DNA from: Paenibacillus oralis
GTDB taxonomy: Bacteria; Bacillota; Bacilli; Paenibacillales; Paenibacillaceae
Reading direction: 5' to 3'
Assembly: GCF_003863965.1 (NCBI RefSeq)
Contig: NZ_RRCN01000001.1
Location: forward strand, 979,042 to 1,043,041
DNA: 64,000 nucleotides
In this document: one piece after another, positions 34,423-46,376 of the stretch
How positions within the stretch are numbered: position 1 is the first letter of the stretch
Layout: every line of letters begins with the position of its first letter
Program-made: the position numbers and the translations under genes
Notes under the pieces: model-generated
The model's input: the letters and a program-made list of their open reading frames with translations, nothing else
What the model was told of the DNA's origin: nothing
Databases searched by the model: none

Positions 34423-35172
34423 TTAGTTCTTCGGAAGAACCGTTTGCGGATTCACCAGCTCGTCGTTTTCATAAACGGCGAAGTGTACGTGGTTGTCGAG
34501 ATCTTTTTCCATCTCGTTGCGACCGGCGCTGCCGACCACATCGCCTTGCTTCACTTCGGCGTCCTTCTTCACTTTTACTTCCGACAAGCTTTCGTACACG
34601 GTTTTCAGGTTATTGGCGTGGGTAATTTCCACGACATAACCGAGCAGCGGAACTTCCTCCACCCGTGTCACTTTACCGCTCATTGCGGCTTGAACATCAA
34701 ACGGCTTGCCGTCTTCGCGCGCCAGGTCAATCCCGGTGTTCGGCGTAAACGTATCGTTATACTGCACCAATGCCGCCTGATGCTCCTCCGCCGTAGCATC
34801 CTTTTCATAGAAAGGCTTGACGACGGATACCTCGGACACATTCGCGACCGGCCATGCCAGATCTTCGGAAGAAGCGATCACTTCGGCAGCTTCTCCTCCC
34901 TGAGCATTCTCTTGGCCCGTCACATCCTCTTCGCCGGACAGGTTTACGGAGTCGGTCACGCTGGCGGGGGTCGAGTCCATCGGCTTGTTGCTCGCATCCT
35001 GGTAGACCCACACTAAGGTTAGTATAATTGCCGCTGCCGCCACATATGCTGCCGGGTAAACCCATCTCTTCGACAATAACCTTTTCCACGAAGATACCGG
35101 AGCAACCGGTTCCCCCAATCCAATTTTAGGAGATTCCTCGCGGGACTGTTTCTTTTGATCTTGTTCATTCAT
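34423..35172 (-). CDS. spoIIQ: Stage II sporulation protein Q, degenerate LytM
   Basis: SpoIIQ is the forespore membrane protein that pairs with SpoIIIAH to form the engulfment ratchet and feeding channel. The 249-aa product has a cytosolic tail, one transmembrane helix at about 38-57, and a C-terminal M23/LytM domain. The first zinc ligand His is replaced by Asn146 (TPNTGIDLA), while the later HVHF is kept, so the domain should be catalytically dead, as in B. subtilis. GAGGTGATG precedes the ATG and a sigma-F promoter lies at 35193. Its stop is followed by a strong terminator. spoIID is directly upstream, which agrees with the B. subtilis order. Confidence 0.93.
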   Translation of the reverse strand: MNEQDQKKQSREESPKIGLGEPVAPVSSWKRLLSKRWVYPAAYVAAAAIILTLVWVYQDASNKPMDSTPASVTDSVNLSGEEDVTGQENAQGGEAAEVIASSEDLAWPVANVSEVSVVKPFYEKDATAEEHQAALVQYNDTFTPNTGIDLAREDGKPFDVQAAMSGKVTRVEEVPLLGYVVEITHANNLKTVYESLSEVKVKKDAEVKQGDVVGSAGRNEMEKDLDNHVHFAVYENDELVNPQTVLPKN

Positions 35173-35192
35173 TTGGTCATCACCTCAGTAAC

Positions 35193-35221
35193 CATTGTTA
35201 CCGGGGCGGATTCTTTTATAC
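35193..35221 (-). promoter_or_regulatory. Sigma-F promoter of spoIIQ
   Basis: On the minus strand GTATA (35217-35221), 14-bp spacer, GGTAACAATG (35193-35202). This matches the sigma-F consensus GYATA / GGNNANANTN. spoIIQ is a known sigma-F target in Bacillus. Confidence 0.75.
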
Positions 35222-35279
35222 TCGGATTATATTAAAATTTCAAAAAAAGTTAGAATACAAGTTTGCCATACTCTTTCGG

Positions 35280-36929
35280 CTACTTTAAAAAATGCGAGGC
35301 CTGCTGGAAGGCGATCCCCGTATAGTAGTGTTTTAAAATCTGCGTGGCCGTGAAGCCCTGTTTGGCCATGCCGTTGGCCCCCCACTGGCTCATTCCGACA
35401 CCGTGGCCGTATCCGTAGGTGGTGATTTTCACCTCGCCTGCGTCCAGTGTCATCGTAAACTGGCTTGAGCGCAGATCCAGCTTTTCCCTCACTTCCCGGC
35501 CGGTGTACACCTTGCCGCCGATACGAACTTCTTTTACTCGCCTCCCGGTCGTCCACGACAGCACCTTAAACGGGGCGGATTTGCGAGAGGCGGACACCTG
35601 CCGGCTTGTACCGCTGCTCCCGAAAACGGCCTTGACGTCCTCCGGCATCTCCTGGCCCAGTTTGCCGAACAACTCCGTTACCGGCATGCTGACGGTGTCC
35701 CGGTTTTTGGGGTTGATGCTCGCGTCCCAGGGGCTGGGAACGCTGCGCAAGTATGGAATTTTCAAAGACCAGTATTCCTCGGAATTTTCCGTATAGCCTC
35801 CGCTGGAGGAAAAAAAGGACGCGGTGATAGGCTCGCCCCGGTAGGTCATGACGATCCCCTGCGTTTGCCGGGCCGCCTCCTGCAGCTTGGCCAGCTGCTC
35901 GGCTTTGCCGTTCGTTTTCCATCCGTTCAACACGGAGCGGGAAAGGTAAACCTGATGGCCGACCGTATCGGTAACGTCGGCATCTCCCGCCGGGACGCCG
36001 CTCGTGTCGCCGGCGGCCAGACGGCGGACGATGAAGGTGCGCGCCGCGATCGCCTGCGCTTTGAGCGCCGCCAGCTCGAAGTCGGCCGGCATTTCGGCGG
36101 CGATGACGCCGGTCACGTACTGTTCGAGCGGCACGGTTTCGACGGCGCCGGTGCGCGACAGGTAGACGCGCACCGGCGTGTTGTCCGCCAGCGGGGCCGG
36201 GGCCTCGCCGGCCTGCGCTGGCGGCGCAGCGGCGCCGTCCGCGCCGCCAGCGCCCGGCTGGCGCGGCGCGTGCGCCTGGACGGCGGCGGGCGGCGTGCCC
36301 GGCTCCGCCGCCGGGTCCGTGCGCGCGGCCGGCGCATGCGCCGCGCGCCAGGCGTGCAGCGCTGGCAGCAGCAGCGCCAGCGCCAGCACGGCGAGCGCCG
36401 CCTGCCAGGCGGCGGCGCGCCGCCCGCCCCATCCGCCCGCCGGGCGGCGGATGGGGGGCTTTCGCGTGCGCACGCTGACGCGCACGCGGTCCGCCCGCGC
36501 GCGAGCGTCTGCGACGCGCGCGGGCGTCTCCGCCGCGGCCTGCTCCGCGCCGCGCGCACTGCCTGCCGCCCCCGCCGGCTTCGCACCGCTCGCTGTTTCT
36601 ATCACCGCACCCGCTTTTGCCCGGCTTGCGGCTTCTGCTACCGCCCCCGGCTTCGCGCCACGTACGGCCCCCACCGCCACGATCGGCTCCGCACCGCTAA
36701 CGGCCCCTGTCGCTACCTGCGGCTTCGCCCCGCTCGCGCTTTTCCCTGCCGCAGCCGTGCCCGCACCGCCTGCGGCTCTTCCCGCCAGCGGCGGCTTTGC
36801 CCCGCCAAGCGGCTCCACCTTACCGCAGCCCGCCCGCACGGCCGGCGGCAACTCCGTCGCTGCTCTGCCCGCCGGCGTCTCCGGCCTTGGCGCGACGTTT
36901 ATTTTCAAAGAACGCGTTTTTTCCTGCAT
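35280..36929 (-). CDS. spoIID: Stage II sporulation protein D with long Ala-rich N-terminal extension
   Basis: SpoIID is the lytic transglycosylase of the DMP engulfment complex. Here it has 549 residues, about 200 more than usual. Residues 1-170 are a cytosolic Ala/Gly/Lys/Pro-rich extension with a repeated GAKP-type phrase and very high GC. The membrane helix is at about 173-193, followed by another Ala/Pro stretch to 250. The SpoIID domain proper starts at about 252: VRVYLSRTGAVETVPLEQYVTG, then the catalytic Glu279 in AAEM, DVTDTVGHQVYLS and the terminal GYGHGVGMSQWGANGMA. ATG 36929 follows GGAGG by 10 nt; TTG 36932 is the alternative. Confidence 0.93.
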   Translation of the reverse strand: MQEKTRSLKINVAPRPETPAGRAATELPPAVRAGCGKVEPLGGAKPPLAGRAAGGAGTAAAGKSASGAKPQVATGAVSGAEPIVAVGAVRGAKPGAVAEAASRAKAGAVIETASGAKPAGAAGSARGAEQAAAETPARVADARARADRVRVSVRTRKPPIRRPAGGWGGRRAAAWQAALAVLALALLLPALHAWRAAHAPAARTDPAAEPGTPPAAVQAHAPRQPGAGGADGAAAPPAQAGEAPAPLADNTPVRVYLSRTGAVETVPLEQYVTGVIAAEMPADFELAALKAQAIAARTFIVRRLAAGDTSGVPAGDADVTDTVGHQVYLSRSVLNGWKTNGKAEQLAKLQEAARQTQGIVMTYRGEPITASFFSSSGGYTENSEEYWSLKIPYLRSVPSPWDASINPKNRDTVSMPVTELFGKLGQEMPEDVKAVFGSSGTSRQVSASRKSAPFKVLSWTTGRRVKEVRIGGKVYTGREVREKLDLRSSQFTMTLDAGEVKITTYGYGHGVGMSQWGANGMAKQGFTATQILKHYYTGIAFQQASHFLK

Positions 36930-37132
36930 CAACTGGGTACCTCCATCGGATTCATGCTGTCAGCGAACTCCTAATAACAAGCACATCCTAGCTTTTGCCT
37001 CGTTATATCGTTTGATCGCTATACTCATAGATATGAGTTTTCAGGATTTGCTAGAACCGAAAATCTTCGAATGGGCGGGTAAGCTACCGAAATTCCGATG
37101 TTTTGAAAGGTTTCGTTTCAAAATGTCTGGTC

Positions 37133-37316
37133 TTACGGACTCCAGAGCCCTTATTTGCTCATTTCCCCGGTATTTCCCGCCCTAACGGACTCAGATGACG
37201 TTATTCGCCCCCCAAATGAGGCGATTTGCGATATTTTGATGGAAATAACGGCTCCTCAGTCCGTTAAAATTTTGCCCCCCTCGTTTTGGACCATATAGCG
37301 TCTCCTGAGTCCGTTA
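37133..37316. repeat. Four-unit inverted intergenic repeat, family 2, copy B
   Basis: Forward units begin at 37133 and 37183 (TWACGGACTC...GACGTTATTCGC). Reverse units end at 37266 and 37316 (...CAGTCCGTTA and ...GAGTCCGTTA). Both steps are exactly 50 bp. It lies between spoIID and the terminator at 37415. Confidence 0.9.
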
Positions 37317-37414
37317 GAAGTGTGGTCAAACAACGACTGTGACATTAACTTGTGACTTCGCAAACTATGAACTCCTTTTCCCGCAGAGCGAACGTCTATC
37401 ATAAACGTAAAAAA

Positions 37415-37435
37415 ACGGCATGGGCTCCATACCGT
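37415..37435 (-). terminator. Terminator downstream of hxlR
   Basis: ACGGCATGG-GCT-CCATACCGT; on the minus strand TTTTTTTAC follows. It ends whatever comes down from hxlR, 350 bp away. A frame just before it ends FGQNIILLLEGKLDKQL-stop and could be the tail of a lost gene. Confidence 0.85.
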
Positions 37436-37530
37436 CTTAAAGTTGCTTATCTAATTTGCCTTCCAGCAGCAGGATGATGTTTTGACCGAAGGGCCCGAAG
37501 CGAGCAGGACGCCGCTGAACAGCGAAAAAC

Positions 37531-37728
37531 ATAAGGGTAAAAAATGGCGTTATCCCAGCGATACCCGTCCACTTGAGAGAAATAAAGGAAATTTATGTCG
37601 CTATTTCCCCCCCGCCGCCAGAAAATGCCCACGTTCTGACCATTCATAGGAAAATAAGGACAAAAAATACCGCTAATGGAGATGAACATGCTGGGCTCCG
37701 GATAATAAGTACATATAATTCCGCTATT
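37531..37728. repeat. Four-unit intergenic repeat, family 3
   Basis: Four 24-bp units of the form ATAAGG-AMAAWWWAT-NCCGYTATT begin at 37531, 37582, 37654 and 37705, with steps of 51, 72 and 51 bp. The sequence differs from families 1 and 2, but the geometry is the same. It directly follows the hxlR stop codon. Confidence 0.75.
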
Positions 37729-37789
37729 TTGAAATCCGACGGGCCTTGCCCATCTTTCTCATCACGTTTTCTTCTGCCTAAAACCCGGA

Positions 37790-38164
37790 CTACGACTGCG
37801 CTTCCGCCGATTTCAGGAGCGACTTTTGGTTTTTGTAGATTTCGCCCCATTCCTTCATCTTTAGAATGATCGGGACTAGGGTCTGGCCGAATTCGGTTAA
37901 CGAATATTCCACCTTCGGGGGCACTTGATGGTACACCTCGCGGTGAACGATGCCGTCCTGCTCCAGCTCCCTGAGCTGCAGCGTCAGCATCCGTTGGGTG
38001 ATCGTCGGGCAGATCCGCCGGAATTCGTTGAACCGGATCGGTCCGTTGATCAAATGATACAGCAGCACACCTTTCCATTTGCCGCCGATGACATCCAGCG
38101 TATATTCGACCGGGCAGCCTTCCTCATTGGGGCAAACACCGTAGCCGCTTTTGCGATCGCGCAT
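37790..38164 (-). CDS. HxlR-family transcriptional regulator
   Basis: This is a 124-aa winged-helix dimer of the HxlR/YodB/HypR type, often responsive to electrophiles, quinones or aldehydes. The N-terminal [22 protein letters not shown] contains the conserved Cys that serves as a thiol switch in several members, with a second Cys six residues later. The helix-turn-helix is at about 43-75 ([22 protein letters not shown]). It is divergent from the dehydrogenase at 38344 with a perfect inverted repeat between them, the usual arrangement of an HxlR sensor and its detoxifying target. AAGGAGTTGAGC precedes the ATG. Confidence 0.93.
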   Translation of the reverse strand: MRDRKSGYGVCPNEEGCPVEYTLDVIGGKWKGVLLYHLINGPIRFNEFRRICPTITQRMLTLQLRELEQDGIVHREVYHQVPPKVEYSLTEFGQTLVPIILKMKEWGEIYKNQKSLLKSAEAQS

Positions 38165-38221
38165 CTTTGCTCAACTCCTTAATAGAGGTTGCAGAAAACC
38201 TGACTTTTTAAACTCGTATTA

Positions 38222-38243
38222 ATAGTATACAAATGAATACTAT
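38222..38243. promoter_or_regulatory. Candidate HxlR operator
   Basis: ATAGTAT-N8-ATACTAT, a perfect 7-bp inverted repeat between the divergent hxlR and dehydrogenase genes. HxlR/YodB sites are of this type (TAGTA/TACTA arms). A second, shorter dyad TTAACA-AG-TGTTAA lies at 38290-38303. Confidence 0.65.
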
Positions 38244-38343
38244 ATAACATGATTGTGCGTACTTACAATTTTAAAATATATGTTTTACATTAACAAGTGT
38301 TAAAGGGGTTAACTAATTCAAACCAACACGGAGGTATTAAAAA

Positions 38344-39378
38344 ATGGCTAAAGAAATGATGAAAGCAGTAGGGTTCTACAAGTATTTGCCGATTGACGAT
38401 CCTGAAAGTCTTCTGGATGTGGAAATCGCAAAGCCGGTTCCGGCCGGCAAAGATTTGCTCGTAAAAGTCAAAGCGATTTCCGTGAACCCGGTGGACGTTA
38501 AAGTGCGTTCTCCCAAAAATCGCATCGAACAGGCGCCGCGTGTGATCGGCTGGGATGTCGCCGGCATCGTGGAGCAAGTTGGTCCGGAAACAACGTTGTT
38601 TAAGCCTGGCGATGAAGTATATTATGCCGGAAGCATCGTACGGCCCGGCGGAAACAGTGAATTCCACCTCGTCGATGAACGGATTGTCGGACGCAAGCCG
38701 GCTTCGCTTGGATTTGCCGAGGCGGCGGCCCTGCCCTTGACCGGAATTACCGCCTGGGAAGGCTTGTTTCACCGGCTTGGCATCTCCACAAACGCCAAAG
38801 AAAACGCCGGCAAGTCGCTGCTCATCATCGGCGCCGCCGGGGGCGTCGGCTCCATAGCCACGCAGCTGGCCAAACTCGCCGGACTGACGGTTATCGGCAC
38901 CGCTTCGCGGCCGGAATCCGCCGATTGGGCCAAACAAATGGGGGCCGATCATATCATCAATCATTATGAAACGTTTGTGCCGCAGCTCCAGGCCATCGGC
39001 TTGAAGCACGTGGATTACATCTTCTGCTTGAACAGTACGGAAAAGCATTGGGGAAACATGGCGGACGCGATCGCCCCGCAAGGAAAGATCTGCTCGATTG
39101 TGGAAACCGATGAACTGCTAAATTTGACGCTCCTGAAGGACAAAAGCGCAACATTCGTGTGGGAGCTGATGTTTACCCGCCCGATGTTCCAAACGGAAGA
39201 TATGATCGAACAGCATAAGCTGCTAAGCGAGCTGTCCCGGCTCGTGGATGAAGGCCAAATTCGCACAACGATAGCCGAAAAACTGGAACCGATCCATGCC
39301 GCCAACCTGCGTAAAGTTCACGCCATGCTGGAAACAGGCCGGACCATCGGCAAGATCGTTCTAGAGAACTTTAGTTGA
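38344..39378 (+). CDS. Zinc-less MDR-family alcohol dehydrogenase / quinone reductase
   Basis: This is a 344-aa NAD(P)H-dependent oxidoreductase of the medium-chain family. The GroES-like part (about 1-125) reads KVKAISVNPVDVKVR and VIGWDVAGIVEQVG. The Rossmann part has the nucleotide motif GAAGGVGSIATQLAKL at about 162-178. The structural and catalytic zinc cysteines of true alcohol dehydrogenases are missing, so it fits the zinc-less quinone or aldehyde reductase branch. GGAGG lies 9 nt before the ATG. It is divergent from hxlR and probably repressed by it. The pair breaks the murA-spoIID neighbourhood seen in Bacillus, so it may be an insertion. Confidence 0.92.
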   Translation: MAKEMMKAVGFYKYLPIDDPESLLDVEIAKPVPAGKDLLVKVKAISVNPVDVKVRSPKNRIEQAPRVIGWDVAGIVEQVGPETTLFKPGDEVYYAGSIVRPGGNSEFHLVDERIVGRKPASLGFAEAAALPLTGITAWEGLFHRLGISTNAKENAGKSLLIIGAAGGVGSIATQLAKLAGLTVIGTASRPESADWAKQMGADHIINHYETFVPQLQAIGLKHVDYIFCLNSTEKHWGNMADAIAPQGKICSIVETDELLNLTLLKDKSATFVWELMFTRPMFQTEDMIEQHKLLSELSRLVDEGQIRTTIAEKLEPIHAANLRKVHAMLETGRTIGKIVLENFS

Positions 39379-39399
39379 TCAACGTACTTAGCCGGTTAG

Positions 39400-39578
39400 T
39401 TGCAAAAGCTACAACTAGATTTAATCCAAGATACGGATTTGTATGTTTTAATTGCATTTCCTGCAACTACATCCAAACATGTCTGTCAGCCTTGCTGATT
39501 AATCAGATTTAATTGTAGGATTTGCAATTAGACAAGCGTTTGACTACATATCCGTATTAATAATTGTATGTTTTACAG
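39400..39578. repeat. Four-unit intergenic repeat, family 1, copy B
   Basis: Units TTGCAAAAGCTACAA (39400), TTGCATTTCCTGCAA (39452), TTGTAGGATTTGCAA (39513) and TTGTATGTTTTACAG (39564) are spaced 52, 61 and 51 bp, identical to copy A at 3094. Like copy A it lies between converging genes and before the terminator of the minus-strand one. Confidence 0.88.
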
Positions 39579-39647
39579 CTATTCAGCGGCTCCCCCTCGC
39601 GGCAGTTGTTCTTCCGCTATCAGGAAGCTGATATCTTCAACAAAAAA

Positions 39648-39671
39648 AACCATGCTGCTGTCAGCATGGTT
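39648..39671 (-). terminator. murA terminator
   Basis: AACCATGCTG-CTGT-CAGCATGGTT, a perfect 10-bp stem; eight As before it become the T-run on the minus strand. Confidence 0.92.
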
Positions 39672-39730
39672 TTCCTTCACTCCTATAATATAACCATCAT
39701 TTCGGTCATGCACGGAAAAAAGTTTATTCA

Positions 39731-41080
39731 TTACGCCCAGGAAGGCTGGATTTTCAAAGCCGGCATTTCCTCTTTGACGGTTACAAGAACTTTTTCGGCT
39801 TCCTGCGAGGTCTGTTTCTCGTCGATGGCAATACGCCAAATATCTGCGCCAAGTCCGGACAATTTCTCGGCCAAATGAACGTAACCCCGGTCGATATGGT
39901 GCGTACCGCTGACTTCGGTCGTTCCGTCGGCAGCCAGCCCGGCAATGATCAACGCCGCGCCCGCGCGCAGGTCGGTCGCACAAACTTTGGCTCCGCTCAG
40001 CTTGGACTCTCCGGTTACGATCGCGCTGCGGCCCTCCACCTTGATCTCCGCATTCATTAAGCGGAACTGGTCCACATGCATAAAGCGGTTTTCGAAAACC
40101 GTCTCGGTAATCACGCTCGTTCCCTGGGAAACGAGCAGCAAGGCCATCATTTGCGACTGCATATCGGTCGGAAATCCCGGATACGGCAGCGTCTTAACGT
40201 CTACCGCTTTAAGCGGTTTGCAGGCGATGACGCGAACGCCGTTCTCCTGAATCTCCACGGTTACGCCCATCTCCTCCAGCTTGGAAATGACCGGTCCCAA
40301 ATGATCGGCAATCGCTCCTTCGACAAATACGTTTCCACCCGTAACGGCGGCGGCAATCATAAAGGTTCCCGCTTCAATGCGGTCGGGGATGACGGTATGC
40401 TCGCAGCCGTGCAGCTTCTCCACACCTTCGATGCGGATGACGCCGGTTCCCGCGCCGCGAACCTTCGCGCCCATTCCGTTCAAGTAGTTGGCCAGATCGA
40501 CGATTTCCGGTTCCTTGGCCGCATTTTCGATGACGGTCGTCCCTTCCGCCAACGTTGCTGCCATCATGATGTTTTCCGTCGCTCCGACGCTGGCCACGTC
40601 AAGATATATTTTAGCGCCGCGCAGCCGTCCCTGCGATTTGGCTTCAATGAAGCCCTGACCAAGGTTGATCTCGGCCCCCATCGCTTCAAACCCTTTCAGA
40701 TGCTGGTCGATCGGTCTCGTTCCGATCGCGCATCCTCCAGGCAGCGAAATTCGCGTGAAACCCGTTCGTGTCAGCAAAGGACCCATGACAAGAAAAGACG
40801 CCCGCATTTTGCGCACCCATTCATAAGGGGCTTCACATGAAGCGATGTGCTGTGCGTTCACCGTGATCACTTCCCGGTCATATGTAACTGTCGCTCCAAG
40901 TGATTCCAAAACTTTATTAATGGTCATTACATCGTCAAGCGGAGGAGCATCGCGAATAACGCTGATCCCTTCCTCACCTAATAAAGACGCTGCAATGATC
41001 GGTAGCACTGAATTTTTTGCACCGCTTACTTTTACGTTCCCGGCCAATACATTGCCACCGCGGACGATAAATTTGCTCAT
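39731..41080 (-). CDS. murA: UDP-N-acetylglucosamine 1-carboxyvinyltransferase
   Basis: MurA transfers enolpyruvate from PEP to UDP-GlcNAc, the first committed step of peptidoglycan synthesis. The 449-aa protein has the catalytic Cys117 in [11 protein letters not shown], the Lys22-Asn23 pair in SGAKNSVLP, and [14 protein letters not shown] Cys at 117 means fosfomycin sensitivity is expected. Two ATGs lie in tandem after GGAGG; the second (41080) has the better spacing. Its place between DUF1146/atp and the spoIID region corresponds to murAA of B. subtilis. Confidence 0.95.
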   Translation of the reverse strand: MSKFIVRGGNVLAGNVKVSGAKNSVLPIIAASLLGEEGISVIRDAPPLDDVMTINKVLESLGATVTYDREVITVNAQHIASCEAPYEWVRKMRASFLVMGPLLTRTGFTRISLPGGCAIGTRPIDQHLKGFEAMGAEINLGQGFIEAKSQGRLRGAKIYLDVASVGATENIMMAATLAEGTTVIENAAKEPEIVDLANYLNGMGAKVRGAGTGVIRIEGVEKLHGCEHTVIPDRIEAGTFMIAAAVTGGNVFVEGAIADHLGPVISKLEEMGVTVEIQENGVRVIACKPLKAVDVKTLPYPGFPTDMQSQMMALLLVSQGTSVITETVFENRFMHVDQFRLMNAEIKVEGRSAIVTGESKLSGAKVCATDLRAGAALIIAGLAADGTTEVSGTHHIDRGYVHLAEKLSGLGADIWRIAIDEKQTSQEAEKVLVTVKEEMPALKIQPSWA

Positions 41081-41330
41081 CATGTTCCCTCCGCGCGTTC
41101 ATTTTCACTTTTTTCCCCGATTGGAAGAAGGTACCCCGTTCATTCCCTAAACTCCATCATATCACCTGTCATTTAAGGCGTACAAGGCGCTAATCTTGTC
41201 GAATAAGCTCGTTTTGGCTAGGAAACAGCCATTTGTCCCGTTCTCGGGCTTGCTTTCGAGTCGTAGTCCTTATTCACCATTGTTGACACATTGAAATGAT
41301 GTTATTCGACATTTTCTTACCACGGATCTT

Positions 41331-41582
41331 TCAAAACATATACTTCAACATTTGGGTGTAACCCCAATATTCCATTACAAAGTCGGCGACAAAGCGCCCA
41401 AGCACAATGGCGAGCAGCAGCTGCAGCAGCTTTCCTTGCGGGCTTTTCGGATGCCGGATTACAAGGTCCAGCTTCAGGTTCTGCAGCGCCCACCAGGAGA
41501 CGGCGATACAGGCTAACGAGATAAGGATCGCCGCCAGGCCATTCACCCCAACCGAGGTTGGCACGGTCTCGACCGGACTCAT
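41331..41582 (-). CDS. DUF1146 (YwzB-like) membrane protein
   Basis: This is an 83-aa protein with two membrane helices: about 13-35 (GLAAILISLACIAVSWWALQ) and about 53-72 (LLQLLLAIVLGRFVADF). The linking loop NLKLDLVIRHPKSPQGK is the family signature. B. subtilis ywzB lies in the same place between the atp operon and murAA. ATG 41582 is preceded by GGAGTGA; the longer frame upstream is not supported. Function unknown. I see nothing definite in the 250 bp between it and murA. Confidence 0.85.
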   Translation of the reverse strand: MSPVETVPTSVGVNGLAAILISLACIAVSWWALQNLKLDLVIRHPKSPQGKLLQLLLAIVLGRFVADFVMEYWGYTQMLKYMF

Positions 41583-41903
41583 GCTTACATTCACTCCATT
41601 ACGTTTTATATTTATGCTGCAAGCACCTAATCGGTTAATGCCTCTTTGCAAAGTAACCCTATGGCTCATGTCCCCGCTTTATAATTTTGGTCAAAAATAT
41701 AGAGCCTTATATATCATACTTGCCCGCGCAGGAATAATCCAGCTTTTCTTTGTCTGCAAAGGGTTACAAAAACATCAATTTTAAAAGCGATTTCTTTTGC
41801 TTAAAACCGCATCTTTAGTATGTTCTCCATGAACGGTAAATTTTCCTGCGAAAGCCCCAATTTTAAACGGAATCAAATAAGCAAAACGCCCTAATTCGTC
41901 AAA
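41583..41903. other. Gene-free spacer downstream of the atp operon
   Basis: An AT-rich stretch of about 320 bp between the atp terminator and the DUF1146 gene. It must hold the DUF1146 promoter, but I cannot assign one. A short minus-strand frame near 41782-41890 lacks a ribosome site and is not called. Confidence 0.4.
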
Positions 41904-41931
41904 AACCAGGCACCTAAGAGGATGCCTGGTT
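41904..41931 (-). terminator. Terminator of the atp operon
   Basis: AACCAGGCA and TGCCTGGTT form a 9-bp stem; on the minus strand TTTTTGACG follows, 10 bp after the atpC stop. Confidence 0.9.
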
Positions 41932-41940
41932 TTTGGGGGC

Positions 41941-42354
41941 CTATTTCTTAGCTTTAGAGGATACGTTGATCCGCGTAACCGCCCGCTGCAGCGCAAGCTC
42001 GGCCCGGCGATGATCGATACGGTCCTGATTGCTTCGCGAAGCCAATCTGCGTTCGGCCCGTTCCCGGGCGGCGATTGCGCGTTCCACGTCGATCTCCTCC
42101 GGCAGCTCGGCGCTTTCGGCGAGTACGATCACTTTGTCGCTTTGCACTTCAATGAATCCGCCATGCACGGCGATCAAAATGGTTCCCTTGCCTTTTTTAG
42201 CCACAATCGGTGCCACCTGGAGCGGCGTGACGAGGGGGATGTGGCCGCGCATAATGCCAAGCTCCCCTTCTATGCCCCGGACAGTCAGACTGTCCACCTC
42301 TTCCGAGTACACCACATGCTCCGGCGTGACGATTTCTAATAAAAAGGTGCTCAC
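41941..42354 (-). CDS. atpC: ATP synthase epsilon subunit
   Basis: This is a 137-aa central-stalk subunit that couples rotation and inhibits hydrolysis. The N-terminal beta-sandwich (LLEIVTPEHVVYSEEVDSLTVRGIEGELGIMRGHIPLVTPL) and the C-terminal helical hairpin (VERAIAARERAERRLASR) are both present. Last gene of the atp operon, 62 bp after atpD, followed by the operon terminator. Confidence 0.97.
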   Translation of the reverse strand: MSTFLLEIVTPEHVVYSEEVDSLTVRGIEGELGIMRGHIPLVTPLQVAPIVAKKGKGTILIAVHGGFIEVQSDKVIVLAESAELPEEIDVERAIAARERAERRLASRSNQDRIDHRRAELALQRAVTRINVSSKAKK

Positions 42355-42416
42355 TTGTTATCCCTCCTGTTCGCGGGATAGTTCATTTCTGAAGCATCCG
42401 CTTTAACGGTGCGGTT

Positions 42417-44703
<2,287 letters not shown>

Positions 44704-44716
44704 GATTTCACCACCT

Positions 44717-44781
44717 TAAAACTTTGGCGGAGCCAAAGTTACTTCGTAAGCAAGTGCTAAAACTTTGGCGGAGCCAAAGTT
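44717..44781. repeat. Duplicated hairpin between atpA and atpG
   Basis: A 24-bp sequence containing the palindrome AACTTTGGC-GGA-GCCAAAGTT occurs twice (44717-44740 and 44758-44781), 41 bp apart. A third dyad, AAACCGGC/GCCGGTTT, lies at about 44799-44832. It is a REP-like structure within a highly expressed operon and may adjust mRNA stability or subunit ratio. Confidence 0.8.
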
Positions 44782-44846
44782 GTTTTACACAGCCACAAAC
44801 CGGCGTTTGCGCCATAAAGCCAAAGCCGGTTTATGCTTCAACTCAT

Positions 44847-46376
<1,530 letters not shown>

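Noticed and set aside
35865-37185. Long plus-strand frames opposite spoIID
   Set aside because: Caused by the very high GC of the spoIID extension, which lacks stop codons in most frames.
41270-41320. A sequence like a family-2 box (TTGAAATGATGTTATTCG)
   Set aside because: Single, degenerate and without partner boxes at 50 bp; could be chance.
41781-41996. Short minus-strand frame after the atpC stop
   Set aside because: It overlaps the end of atpC and the terminator and has no ribosome site.
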